From UBA10161 sp038891035 (GTDB lineage Archaea; Micrarchaeota; Micrarchaeia; Anstonellales; Anstonellaceae), in NCBI GenBank assembly GCA_038891035.1, contig JAWAEW010000015.1, positions 1 through 19,828 of the forward strand: a stretch of 19,828 bases of DNA, in the 5' to 3' direction. Every line of letters starts with the position of its first letter. The first letter of the stretch is position 1. Below are positions 1-7,658 of this stretch, piece after piece. A model generated the notes under the pieces. It was not told the origin of the DNA and did not search any database. It saw only the letters and a program-made list of their open reading frames with translations. A program made the position numbers and the translations under genes.

Positions 1-42
1 GGGCACTAATCTAATCCTTATGGCCCCCTGAGGGTTCACCCC
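1..42. repeat. Partial copy of a dispersed G/C-rich repeat at the left edge
   Basis: These 42 bases align without gaps to 19725-19766, with 35 of 42 positions identical. The last 20 bases (23-42) are identical in both copies. The first nine bases, gggcactaa, also recur at 19814-19822, so the window appears to open inside a repeat unit. After position 42 the similarity to the right-hand copy stops, so this copy is truncated or diverged. It is the left member of a repeat family described more fully at 19747-19818. Which strand is functional is unknown. Confidence 0.75.
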
Positions 43-321
43 AGAATCAAAACCAAAGATGAAGGGAGAGGGATACTAAGAGAAATCCAAACATCCTCTC
101 TTATGGAATTTCAATGAATACGGAGGGATTGATAGTATTTTTTTCTCCACCCAATTGGTGTTTGCCTTAGGGGTTGAGGAAAGGGGACAGTGGATATTCT
201 GGTGTTCCTCTTTCCAAAGAGAGTCCCGGCATCCGCACTTTTTTGCCGAAGAAAACAAGCAATATAAAATATGCTTTCGTCTTTTGATATGAGGGAGTTA
301 GGCACAAAAAGAGGTGCTTGA
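43..321. other. Gene-free leader between the repeat and purB
   Basis: I see no convincing gene here. The minus-strand reading frames have low-complexity, unfamiliar translations and run into the purB start, so they look like shadows. The stretch contains short imperfect inverted repeats, for example ctctt/aagag near 212-225, a TATA-like element just upstream of purB, and a purine-rich run (gaagggagaggg) near 61-72. No tRNA fold or clear box C/D motif pair was recognised. Confidence 0.5.
262..270 (+). promoter_or_regulatory. TATA-like box for the purB-folate operon
   Basis: The sequence atataaaat sits about 56 nt upstream of the purB start codon. An archaeal TATA box here would place transcription initiation near 291 and give a leader of about 30 nt. 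That agrees with the Shine-Dalgarno-like gaggtg at 311-316. Assigned from sequence and position only. Confidence 0.5.
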
Positions 322-1641
322 ATGAGTGTTCTTCCAATTGATGGAAGGTATAAGACTGAGATGAATGCTCTTTTTGAAGAAGAATATAAGCTAAAAACAT
401 GGCTGGAAGTTGAAGTGGCGCTTGCAAAAGCGCATGCACAGCTGAAGAATATTCCACCCCAAGCTGCAGATGATATTGAGCGGGCTTCAAAAGAGGTTAC
501 GCTAAAGCGCGTGAATGAGATTGAAAATGAGATACATCACGACTTGATGGCGATGGTGAAGGCGCTATCTGAAAAATGCAAAAAATACGGAGGGTATGTG
601 CATCTTGGGGCAACTTCTTATGATATAGAGGATACTGCAACTGCATTGATACTCACAAAAGCAATTGAAAAGCTTCAAGAAAGAATGAAACAGACTTTGG
701 AGATTCTTCGAAAGCATGCTGCTGAAAAGAAAAGCCTAGTTTGCGTTGCAAGAACGCATGGTCAGCACGCAGTGCCGACCACTTATGGAATGAAGTTTGC
801 CCTCTGGTATGCGGAAATGCTTCGCAATATGAAAAGGTTGGAAAATGCCAAAGAAACAATTGCGGTTGGAAAAATGTCTGGTGCAGCAGGGACAATGGCA
901 ACTTTTGAAGGGAAAGGTTTTGAGGTACAAAAACTGGTAATGAAGCAACTTGGATTGAAGCCGGATGAGATCACTAATCAAGTAGTCCAGCGTGACAGGC
1001 ATGCAGAAGTGCTGTTTGCGGTTGGGCTGGTTGCATGTACTCTTGAAAAGATTGCAAAGGAAATACGCAATCTGCAGCGCACAGAGATAATGGAGATAAG
1101 CGAGCCATTCTCAAAAAAGCAAGTTGGCTCTTCTACTATGCCACAAAAAAGGAATCCACACAAATCTGAAAGAATATGCTCTCTTGCTAGAATTGTCAGG
1201 GCCAATATTGCCGTAGCTCTTGAAAATATACCTCTTGAGCATGAGCGAGATCTGACAAATTCTGCAAACGAAAGATTCATTTTTGCAGAAAGTTTTGTGC
1301 TTACTGACTACATGCTTTCCCAAATGAATGCAATACTTTCAGGGCTGCAGTTTTATCCTGAGAATATCAAAAGGAACCTTGAAATTACTGGCGGCGCATT
1401 GATGGCAGAACGGATAATGATAGAACTGACAAAAAGAGGGATGGGGAGGCAGGAAGCTCATGAGATTATAAGGCAGAGTACGATGGAAGCTTTTGAGCAA
1501 AAGAAGGGACTGCAAGAGGTGCTTTCAAAAAATCCTGCTGTTGCTGCGCTTATAAAAAAGGAAGAGCTTGCTTTGCTTTTTGACCCGAAAGAGCATATTG
1601 GCGAAGCAGAAAAGATTGTTGAAAATGTAATCAAAAAGTGA
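322..1641 (+). CDS. purB: Adenylosuccinate lyase
   Basis: PurB acts twice in purine synthesis. It splits SAICAR to AICAR plus fumarate, and adenylosuccinate to AMP plus fumarate. The protein is 439 aa, normal for the family. Visible motifs are HLGATSYDIEDTA near residue 94, the conserved-histidine segment ARTHGQHAVPTTYG near 144-157, and the fumarase/aspartase-superfamily signature SSTMPQKRNPHKSE near 270-283, which carries the mobile catalytic-loop serine. The ATG follows a gaggtg ribosome-binding site at 311-316. It is the first gene of a five-gene operon; glyA follows after 4 nt. Being next to folate C1 genes fits a purine role, because AICAR and GAR formylation both use 10-formyl-THF. No missing residues or truncation were noticed. 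Confidence 0.96.
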   Translation: MSVLPIDGRYKTEMNALFEEEYKLKTWLEVEVALAKAHAQLKNIPPQAADDIERASKEVTLKRVNEIENEIHHDLMAMVKALSEKCKKYGGYVHLGATSYDIEDTATALILTKAIEKLQERMKQTLEILRKHAAEKKSLVCVARTHGQHAVPTTYGMKFALWYAEMLRNMKRLENAKETIAVGKMSGAAGTMATFEGKGFEVQKLVMKQLGLKPDEITNQVVQRDRHAEVLFAVGLVACTLEKIAKEIRNLQRTEIMEISEPFSKKQVGSSTMPQKRNPHKSERICSLARIVRANIAVALENIPLEHERDLTNSANERFIFAESFVLTDYMLSQMNAILSGLQFYPENIKRNLEITGGALMAERIMIELTKRGMGRQEAHEIIRQSTMEAFEQKKGLQEVLSKNPAVAALIKKEELALLFDPKEHIGEAEKIVENVIKK

Positions 1642-1645
1642 TTTT

Positions 1646-2893
1646 ATGGATTATTATATTTCAAAAACCGATCCAGAAATATATAGTTTGGTAAGGCAAG
1701 AGCTTGAAAGGCAGAGAAAAAGCCTTGAGCTGATTCCTTCTGAAAATTTTGCCTCGCTTGCGGTATTGCAAGCTCAAGGCTCGGTTCTCACCAACAAATA
1801 TTCAGAGGGCTACCCTGGAAAAAGATATTACGGAGGCAACCAGTTCATAGATGGCTGCGAAACACTTGCAATAGAGAGAGCAAAAAAGATTTTTCACGCA
1901 GAGCATGCAAACGTTCAACCGCATTCAGGCTCGCAGGCAAATATGGCAGTGTACTTTGCTCTTTTGCAGCCCAAAGACAAGATAATGGGACTTAATCTTT
2001 CACACGGAGGGCATTTGACTCACGGAAGTCCTGTAAATTTTTCGGGCAAGCTCTATCAGATAGTGCCTTACAGTGTGCATCCACAGACTCATCTGCTTGA
2101 TTTTGACCGGATAGAAAAGCTGGCGCTTTCTGAAAAGCCAAAGATGATTGTTGCTGGATTTACTGCTTATCCAAGACAAGTAGATTTCAAGAGATTTGCT
2201 GAGATAGCGCAAAGGGTTGGTGCCTATTTTATGGTGGATATGGCGCACATTGCAGGCCTTATTGCAGGAGGGGTTCATCCTCAGCCTTTCCCCCATGCTG
2301 ATGTAGTGACTTCTACTACACACAAGACCCTCCGTGGCCCACGCGGAGCAATAATACTTTGCAAAAAAGAATTTCAAGAAAAAATAGATAAGGCAGTATT
2401 TCCAGGGCTTCAGGGCGGGCCGCTTGATCATGCAATAGCTGCAAAGGCAGTTTGCTTCAAAGAAGCTATGCAGCCAGAATTTGCAGAATACGCCCGCCGA
2501 GTAGTGGAAAATGCGCAGGCGCTTGCTGAAGCTTTAATGGAGGAAGGAATGACTCTTGTTTCAGGAGGGACTGACACGCATTTGATTTTAGTCGATTTGA
2601 CAAAGCTAAAAATTACAGGGAAGGATGCTCAAAACGCACTTGATGAAGTTGGAATAACTGTAAATAAGAATACCATACCATATGACCCTCTTCCTCCCTT
2701 TGTCACATCAGGAATTAGGCTAGGGACACCTGCACTTACTACACGCGGAATGGGTAAAAGCGAAATGAAAGAGATAGCAAAGATGATAAACAAGATATGC
2801 CGATCTCCCCAAGATGAAGAGCTGAAAAAGAAGATTAGACAGGAAGTTTTGGAGCTTACTGCAAGCTTTCCACTTTATCCTGAGCTTGGGTAG
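1646..2893 (+). CDS. glyA: Serine hydroxymethyltransferase
   Basis: GlyA transfers the serine C3 unit to tetrahydrofolate, giving glycine and 5,10-methylene-THF, with pyridoxal phosphate as cofactor. The 415-aa protein matches the usual bacterial-type length. Visible motifs include NKYSEGYPGKRYYGG, the DMAHIAGL segment whose Asp contacts the PLP ring in this family, and TSTTHKTLRGPRG, where Lys227 is the expected Schiff-base lysine. The C-terminal GIRLGTPALTTRGM motif is present. It lies 4 nt after purB and 5 nt before folD. Here it is the entry point of C1 units into the folate pool used downstream by FolD and PurN. Many archaea use methanopterin-linked GlyA; the neighbouring genes indicate folate as the cofactor here, though the sequence alone does not prove this. 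Confidence 0.97.
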   Translation: MDYYISKTDPEIYSLVRQELERQRKSLELIPSENFASLAVLQAQGSVLTNKYSEGYPGKRYYGGNQFIDGCETLAIERAKKIFHAEHANVQPHSGSQANMAVYFALLQPKDKIMGLNLSHGGHLTHGSPVNFSGKLYQIVPYSVHPQTHLLDFDRIEKLALSEKPKMIVAGFTAYPRQVDFKRFAEIAQRVGAYFMVDMAHIAGLIAGGVHPQPFPHADVVTSTTHKTLRGPRGAIILCKKEFQEKIDKAVFPGLQGGPLDHAIAAKAVCFKEAMQPEFAEYARRVVENAQALAEALMEEGMTLVSGGTDTHLILVDLTKLKITGKDAQNALDEVGITVNKNTIPYDPLPPFVTSGIRLGTPALTTRGMGKSEMKEIAKMINKICRSPQDEELKKKIRQEVLELTASFPLYPELG

Positions 2894-2898
2894 ATGAC

Positions 2899-3750
2899 AT
2901 GAGTGCAAGAATAATTGATGGAAAACGAATGGCTACTAAGATCATTAGCCAGATTGCAAAAAAGGTTTCCAAACTGAAAAACAAACCGTGTCTAGCTTTC
3001 GTTCTTGTTGGTGAAACCCCTTCTTCTATGATCTATGCAAACAAAAAGCTTGAGGATTGCAAAAAAGCAGGTATAAGATCAAAGATTCTGAGGCTTCCTG
3101 CATCCTGCAGCAGCCAAAAACTGCGCATGCAGATAAGAAAGCTTAATGCTGATCCAACAGTTGATGGGATAATAGTGCAGCTTCCTCTGCCTTCGCATAT
3201 AGAAGAAGAGGAAGTAATTGAAGAGATTTCCCCCGAAAAGGATGTGGATGGATTTCATCCTATAAACTTAGGAAAACTTGTTGCTGGGAAAGGAGAGATA
3301 TTACCATGTACCCCGAAAGGCGTAGTATATATGCTCAAAAAAAGCGGGGCAGAATTGGATGGCAAACACGCTGTTATTATTGGAAGAAGCAGAATAGTTG
3401 GAAAGCCTCTTGCGTTCATGCTTCTTAAAGAGAATTGCACTGTGACAGTTTGTCACAGCAGAACTGAAAATCTTACAAAGCACACAAAAGAGGCAGACAT
3501 AGTTATTGTGGCTGTAGGCAAGCCTAAGCTTTTGAAAGCCAACATGGTAAAGAAAGGTGCGATTGTGATTGACGTTGGCATAAATCGCCAAGGTGAAAAA
3601 ATAGTAGGGGACGTCGATTTTGAAGAGGTTTCAAAGAAGGCGTCTCTAATAACTCCTGTTCCTGGCGGTGTGGGCCCGATGACACGTGCGATGCTTCTTG
3701 CAAATACTTTGCACTGCTACTTCAAAAGAAGGGGAGAGAATGCGGTCTAG
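2899..3750 (+). CDS. folD: Bifunctional methylene-THF dehydrogenase / methenyl-THF cyclohydrolase
   Basis: FolD oxidises 5,10-methylene-THF to 5,10-methenyl-THF and hydrolyses that to 10-formyl-THF, the formyl donor for purines. The 283-aa length is typical. The catalytic YxxxK pair is visible as Tyr46 and Lys50 in MIYANKK. Other signatures are VDGIIVQLPLP, KDVDGFHPINLGKL, the dinucleotide-binding GRSRIVGKPLA, and PVPGGVGPMTRAML near the C-terminus. The gene starts 5 nt after glyA and its last 11 nt overlap the proposed folC start, which indicates one transcript and probable translational coupling. Its product feeds the PurN half of the fusion gene two positions downstream. Confidence 0.96.
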   Translation: MSARIIDGKRMATKIISQIAKKVSKLKNKPCLAFVLVGETPSSMIYANKKLEDCKKAGIRSKILRLPASCSSQKLRMQIRKLNADPTVDGIIVQLPLPSHIEEEEVIEEISPEKDVDGFHPINLGKLVAGKGEILPCTPKGVVYMLKKSGAELDGKHAVIIGRSRIVGKPLAFMLLKENCTVTVCHSRTENLTKHTKEADIVIVAVGKPKLLKANMVKKGAIVIDVGINRQGEKIVGDVDFEEVSKKASLITPVPGGVGPMTRAMLLANTLHCYFKRRGENAV

Positions 3751-5074
3751 AGAATACCAAGAAACTCTTCAAAAGATTTATGAGCTTGACAAATTCGGCA
3801 GCAAGCCGGGTCTGGAAAGGATACAGCAGATACTTTTTGAGCTTGGCAATCCTCAACACAGCTACCGCTGTGTGATAGTCGGAGGGAGCAATGGAAAAGG
3901 CTCAAGCGTGGAGATGATAGGGGCTATCCTCACAGAAGCAGGAATAAAAACAGGGACTTATTTTTCACCGCAGGTGGTAGAATTTGCAGAAAGGATAAGA
4001 ATAGATGGTATTTATGCAAGCAAGCAAGACATAATATGGGCTTACAAAAAGGTAAGTGAGATTTGTAAAAAGTTTGGGATTGAGGCCACTTTTTTTGAAG
4101 TGGTTACTGCGATGGCTTTTTTGATATTTCAGAAGCACAAGGTAGAGTATGCAGTGCTTGAAGTTGGATTGGGCGGAAGGCTTGATGCCACCAATGTAGT
4201 AGAACCGGAAGTTGCGGCTATTTCTTCTCTTTCACTTGAGCACACGCAGGTGCTCGGTTCAACGATAAGGCAGATTGCCCAAGAAAAGTGCGGAATCGCA
4301 AGAAAAGGAATAAAGCTTGTCTGTGGTATGCTAAATGAAGAGGCTAAGGAGGCCGTAATTGATGAGTGCCGTCAGATAGGAGCACAGCCAATACTAGTTG
4401 AAGACGAGGTTGGGATTTTCGATATAAGGCAAAACGAACTTTGCTATTCTTTCAAAGCTCATTATGACGGAGAAGAATACAACATCACGCTTGCAGCACC
4501 TGGCAGATTTCAGATAAGTAATGCTTGTGTTGCGATTGCTGTTTGCAAAAATTTAGGATTGCGAAAAGATTCGATTGAAAAAGGTCTTGCGAAAGCAAAG
4601 CCTCGCTATAGGCTCGAGCAAGTTGGAAAAAACCCAACCACAATTGCAGATTCATGCCACAACCCAGAAGCTGCATTTGCACTTTCTGCTGAAGTGGAAA
4701 GACTTCCTGCTAGAAAGAAAATTCTGGTATTTTCTGCGATGAAAGATAAAGATTATGAGCAGATGCTGAAAATATTCAGAGCGCATTTTGATGCAATTAT
4801 CCTTTGCAAGGTGGATTTGCAACGTGCAGCCAGTCTGCAGGACTTAAAAAAAGCTGCTAAGCGGGCAGGGATTGAGGTGCTGGATTTGCAACCTAAAAGC
4901 ATAAGCAAAACTAGAAAAGTAGAGGGAACTTTGGGGCTTTGTATTGAGAATCCACAAAAGGCAGTTGCGGCTGCAAGGAAGTTGGTTGGACGGTTTGGCT
5001 ATGTATTAATTGCAGGCTCAATTTATCTTCTTGCACAGCTTTACAGCAAAGATAAGATAAGGATTGCACAATAG
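3740..5074 (+). CDS. folC: Folylpolyglutamate synthase (FolC, Mur-ligase family)
   Basis: FolC adds glutamates to folates using ATP, retaining them in the cell; some members also make dihydrofolate from dihydropteroate. I place the start at the ATG at 3740 because aaggggaga lies just upstream. A longer frame from 3686 would add 18 residues inside folD that look unlike the family. The resulting 444-aa protein has the P-loop GGSNGKGS at 48-55, the TYFSPQVVEFAERI segment (Gln where many members have His), EVGLGGRLDATNVV, LEHTQVLGSTIRQIAQEKCGI, and the later DSCHNPEAA and FSAMKDKD motifs of the C-terminal domain. It overlaps folD by 11 nt. Whether it is mono- or bifunctional cannot be decided from sequence, and no other dihydrofolate-synthesis gene is in view. 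Confidence 0.93.
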   Translation: MRSREYQETLQKIYELDKFGSKPGLERIQQILFELGNPQHSYRCVIVGGSNGKGSSVEMIGAILTEAGIKTGTYFSPQVVEFAERIRIDGIYASKQDIIWAYKKVSEICKKFGIEATFFEVVTAMAFLIFQKHKVEYAVLEVGLGGRLDATNVVEPEVAAISSLSLEHTQVLGSTIRQIAQEKCGIARKGIKLVCGMLNEEAKEAVIDECRQIGAQPILVEDEVGIFDIRQNELCYSFKAHYDGEEYNITLAAPGRFQISNACVAIAVCKNLGLRKDSIEKGLAKAKPRYRLEQVGKNPTTIADSCHNPEAAFALSAEVERLPARKKILVFSAMKDKDYEQMLKIFRAHFDAIILCKVDLQRAASLQDLKKAAKRAGIEVLDLQPKSISKTRKVEGTLGLCIENPQKAVAAARKLVGRFGYVLIAGSIYLLAQLYSKDKIRIAQ

Positions 5075-5082
5075 TGGTTACA

Positions 5083-6234
5083 ATGAAGGAGGAAATTAGG
5101 AAAAAAATGCTTAAATTGCGGGATGAACACTACTCAAAGAAAGGGCATCGACTCTGCCTTCTTATAATGGATAGGTTTCTGCGGCTGAAGGAATTTGAAA
5201 ATGCAAGATGCGTGCTGCTTTATGCCGCAAAAGGAAGTGAAGTACATACAGACGGGATAATAAATTCTGCCATTTCGTTGGGCAAGGAAGTTGCGCTTCC
5301 TGTGACTGACAAAGAAAAGCATCAGCTTGAACTTTACCGTATTAAGTCTTTAGATGAGCTTTCTGTGGGGGCTTTTGGAATATTGGAGCCAAAAAGAATT
5401 CAAGAAAGGAAGGTGGAGCCTTCAGAGGTTGATTTGGCGGTAATCCCCGGGATATCCTTTGACTTGTATGGGCACAGGATAGGGTATGGCAAAGGTTATT
5501 ATGATAAGCTGCTTCCACAAATAAAGGGCAAGAAAATAGGACTTGCATATGAGGTGCAAGTTGTGGAAAGATTGCCTGCTGAACCGCATGATGTTGCGGT
5601 AGATATGATAGTCACTGAGGAAAGAGTGATTGAGTGCAAGTCTGAATTCCGTGTAGTGGTGCTTGCATCAGGCAGAGGAAGCGACTTTCAGTCAATAATA
5701 GATGCAATAAAGAGGGGAGAAGTGCATGCAAAAATCGTGGGCCTGATAACAGATAATCCAAATGCGCAAGCAATAAAGAGGGCAGAGGCTGCTAGTATCC
5801 CACATTTTGTCATACCTTACAGCACTAGAGAAGAACTTGATTTGGGTATACTCAACAAGTTAGAGGAACTTAAGCCTGATTTGGTAGTTCTTGCAGGATA
5901 TATGAAAATAATAAAGAACAAGGAGCTTTTGACAAAATATGCAGGCAGAATAATCAATATACATCCGTCTCTTCTGCCAAAGTACCCTGGAGCTCATGCG
6001 CAGAGGGATGCCTTTGAAGCAGGTGAAAAAGTATCTGGCTATACTATTCACTTCGTTGATGAAACTTTGGATGGTGGAAAAATAATTTACCAGGAAGAAG
6101 TTGACATCTCAGATTGCAAAAGTGCAGATGAGGTGGCTGCAAAAATCTTGGAGCGTGAGCACGTAGGTCTTCCTGCAATAGTTGAAAAATTTGCAACTGG
6201 AAAGATAAGACCCGAAGACTTTTACAAGTCATAA
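5083..6234 (+). CDS. Fusion: 5-formyl-THF cyclo-ligase + GAR formyltransferase (PurN)
   Basis: One 383-aa frame joins two folate enzymes. Residues 1 to about 184 are a 5-formyltetrahydrofolate cyclo-ligase (ATP-dependent, 5-formyl-THF to 5,10-methenyl-THF), shown by VDLAVIPGISFD followed by GHRIGYGKGYYDKLL. Residues about 188 to 383 are a phosphoribosylglycinamide formyltransferase. They contain VVLASGRGSDFQSI, INIHPSLLPKYPG with Asn292 and His294 matching the family's catalytic Asn-x-His, and GYTIHFVDETLDGGKII, the loop that carries its catalytic Asp. The join near residue 186 has almost no linker. I chose the ATG at 5083; a GTG at 5074 overlapping the folC stop is the alternative and adds three residues. 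The fusion links recovery of a dead-end folate to use of the formyl donor. Both domains look intact. Confidence 0.93.
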   Translation: MKEEIRKKMLKLRDEHYSKKGHRLCLLIMDRFLRLKEFENARCVLLYAAKGSEVHTDGIINSAISLGKEVALPVTDKEKHQLELYRIKSLDELSVGAFGILEPKRIQERKVEPSEVDLAVIPGISFDLYGHRIGYGKGYYDKLLPQIKGKKIGLAYEVQVVERLPAEPHDVAVDMIVTEERVIECKSEFRVVVLASGRGSDFQSIIDAIKRGEVHAKIVGLITDNPNAQAIKRAEAASIPHFVIPYSTREELDLGILNKLEELKPDLVVLAGYMKIIKNKELLTKYAGRIINIHPSLLPKYPGAHAQRDAFEAGEKVSGYTIHFVDETLDGGKIIYQEEVDISDCKSADEVAAKILEREHVGLPAIVEKFATGKIRPEDFYKS

Positions 6235-6240
6235 AGATGC

Positions 6241-6249
6241 TTTATAATG
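6241..6249 (+). promoter_or_regulatory. TATA box for the GTPase/zinc-ribbon pair
   Basis: The element tttataatg is centred about 28 nt upstream of the GTPase ATG at 6273. In archaea this spacing would start transcription at or next to the start codon, giving a leaderless mRNA. It begins 7 nt after the purine/folate operon ends and so marks a new transcription unit. Confidence 0.6.
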
Positions 6250-6272
6250 TTTAGTGGAATAAAAGTGGGGAT

Positions 6273-6893
6273 ATGATCAAAAGGTTGCTCAATTGGATCA
6301 GAAGAATTTTTGGGGGAAAAAAGAGTCTGACTTTAGGGATATATGGGAGCCCAAACGTAGGCAAGACCACACTTGCGAACCGGATCTGCGTTGAGCTTGC
6401 AGGCGAGCCAATAGGTACCATAAGTCCTATCCCCCACGAAACACGAGTAGTTCAGCAGAAAGAGAAAATAATGCTCAAAATTGATGGCTTTTCCATAACT
6501 ATGAATGTGCTTGATATGCCTGGGATAGCAGTAAAAGTAGATTATAGGGATTTTTTGGAATATGGGCTTTCAAAAGAAGAAGCACAAAAAAGGGCAAGAG
6601 AGGCAACTCGTGGAGTAGTGGAGGCAGTAAGGCATCTTGACAAAGTAGATGCTGCACTTTTGATGGTAGATTCTACTGAGGACCCATATACTCAGGTTAA
6701 TATAACTATACTTGGGAATATGGAGGCCCGCAAGATTCCTATAATAGTGGTGGCAAACAAAATTGATTTGCCTGGTGCAAATGTAGCAAGGGTAAAAGAA
6801 GCATTTTCGGGTTATGATGTTGTAGAAATATCTGCAAAAACTGGAGAAAACTTGAAGACCTTGTACAAGGAGATTGCAAGCAAACTTGCATAA
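6273..6893 (+). CDS. Era-like small GTPase (probable ArvA/OapA type)
   Basis: A 206-aa single-domain P-loop GTPase. Visible G motifs are G1 GSPNVGKTT (25-33), G3 DMPG (81-84), G4 NKID (162-165) and G5 SAK (187-189). A threonine in the PHETRV stretch (52-60) may serve as G2. The N-terminus (about 1-17) is basic and amphipathic, which could let it sit on a membrane (inference). The bacterial Era KH RNA-binding domain is absent, so this is the archaeal Era-like group. The gene pairs with a zinc-ribbon protein 11 nt downstream. That pairing recalls the euryarchaeal OapA-OapB-OapC set, whose GTPase has, from memory, been linked to extracellular vesicle formation (ArvA). GTPase assignment is firm; the ArvA-type role is by context and recall. 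Confidence 0.85.
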   Translation: MIKRLLNWIRRIFGGKKSLTLGIYGSPNVGKTTLANRICVELAGEPIGTISPIPHETRVVQQKEKIMLKIDGFSITMNVLDMPGIAVKVDYRDFLEYGLSKEEAQKRAREATRGVVEAVRHLDKVDAALLMVDSTEDPYTQVNITILGNMEARKIPIIVVANKIDLPGANVARVKEAFSGYDVVEISAKTGENLKTLYKEIASKLA

Positions 6894-6904
6894 GGGGATC
6901 GACA

Positions 6905-7234
6905 ATGCACCGATGCATAAGATGCGGCAAAAGCGCAAGTAGCCTCGATCAAATAAACAACGGATGTGAATGTGGCTCGCGAATATTCATATTTAACAAG
7001 GATTGGGTTTTATCAAAGGAAAGCAGGGAGGATGCAGAGGATGGCAAGCCCCCTAAATCTTATTATGCGACTATAGCATTTTGCAATGAAGACGTTGAAA
7101 ATATCAAAGTTATTGATGATGGCGTTTTTTCCATAGATTTGAGCGGCCTTTCTGAAAATCCTGTGGTAGTGAAAGACCAGGAGGGAGTATATTATATCAA
7201 GATAGAGCAAAAATGGAATGGCAAAAAAAGATAG
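6905..7234 (+). CDS. Zinc-ribbon protein, OapC/ArvC-like (COG3364/DUF2072-type)
   Basis: A 109-aa protein with an N-terminal zinc ribbon whose ligands are probably Cys4, Cys7, Cys21 and Cys23. The second knuckle is C-x-C, one residue shorter than the common CxxC. A variable middle follows, then a C-terminal segment (VIDDGVFSIDLSGLSENPVVVKDQEGVYYIKI) like the conserved tail of archaeal COG3364 proteins. It lies 11 nt downstream of the Era-like GTPase and is preceded by the G-rich aaggggatc, so the two are very likely co-transcribed. The family's biochemical function is unknown to me. Its stop codon directly abuts the archease stop codon on the other strand, with no base between them. Confidence 0.72.
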   Translation: MHRCIRCGKSASSLDQINNGCECGSRIFIFNKDWVLSKESREDAEDGKPPKSYYATIAFCNEDVENIKVIDDGVFSIDLSGLSENPVVVKDQEGVYYIKIEQKWNGKKR

Positions 7235-7636
7235 CTAAACGTCAAGCAACACTCTTATTGTCCATTTGCCATTGATGGCTTTTTGGACTGCAAGTTGATG
7301 GTAAGTGACGGCTTTAATTGAATCTTTAGGAGCCTTTTTTTCTCCACATGCCTCAAATTGCACTGTTTTTGAAGATTCATCAAAATACTTCACTTTTATT
7401 GAGGAAAATACCATGCCGTGAATATCCATGTATGTAAGCAGCTCTGAAAGAGAAAAGAGAGTAAGCTCTTCTAAGTTTTCTGCACTTACTTTGAAGAGTG
7501 CTTTCTTTTTGCATTTTGCAGCCCCAAGAACAGAAAACATTGCTTTGGCAGCATTTTCTAGTGCCTCAGGATAAGAATTGCCATAGGCTTCAAACATTAT
7601 ATCAGCAGTATGTTCAAGGAACTTGTAATTTTGCAT
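7235..7636 (-). CDS. Archease (RtcB RNA-ligase activator)
   Basis: Archease promotes guanylation and turnover of the RNA ligase RtcB, which joins tRNA exons after intron removal. The 133-aa protein opens with YKFLEHTADIMFEAYG, the family's N-terminal signature with a metal-binding Asp. It ends with KAVTYHQLAVQKAINGKWTIRVLLDV, which matches the conserved C-terminal strand and terminal Asp. I chose the ATG at 7636; the frame opens two codons earlier with TTG. The gene lies 22 nt after the eL33 gene, has no TATA box of its own that I can see, and is probably co-transcribed with it. An intron-containing tRNA-Trp lies about 1.7 kb away, a substrate of the pathway archease serves; the closeness may be coincidental. 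Confidence 0.93.
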   Translation of the reverse strand: MQNYKFLEHTADIMFEAYGNSYPEALENAAKAMFSVLGAAKCKKKALFKVSAENLEELTLFSLSELLTYMDIHGMVFSSIKVKYFDESSKTVQFEACGEKKAPKDSIKAVTYHQLAVQKAINGKWTIRVLLDV

Positions 7637-7658
7637 GAGCAAAAATAGGAGAAAAAAA

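Noticed and set aside
167..490. Minus-strand open frame of 107 codons upstream of and overlapping purB
   Set aside because: Unfamiliar, low-complexity translation. It overlaps the well-supported purB start and has no convincing promoter or ribosome-binding site.
3686..3739. Earlier in-frame start for folC inside folD
   Set aside because: The added residues are unlike the family, and a good ribosome-binding site precedes the ATG at 3740.
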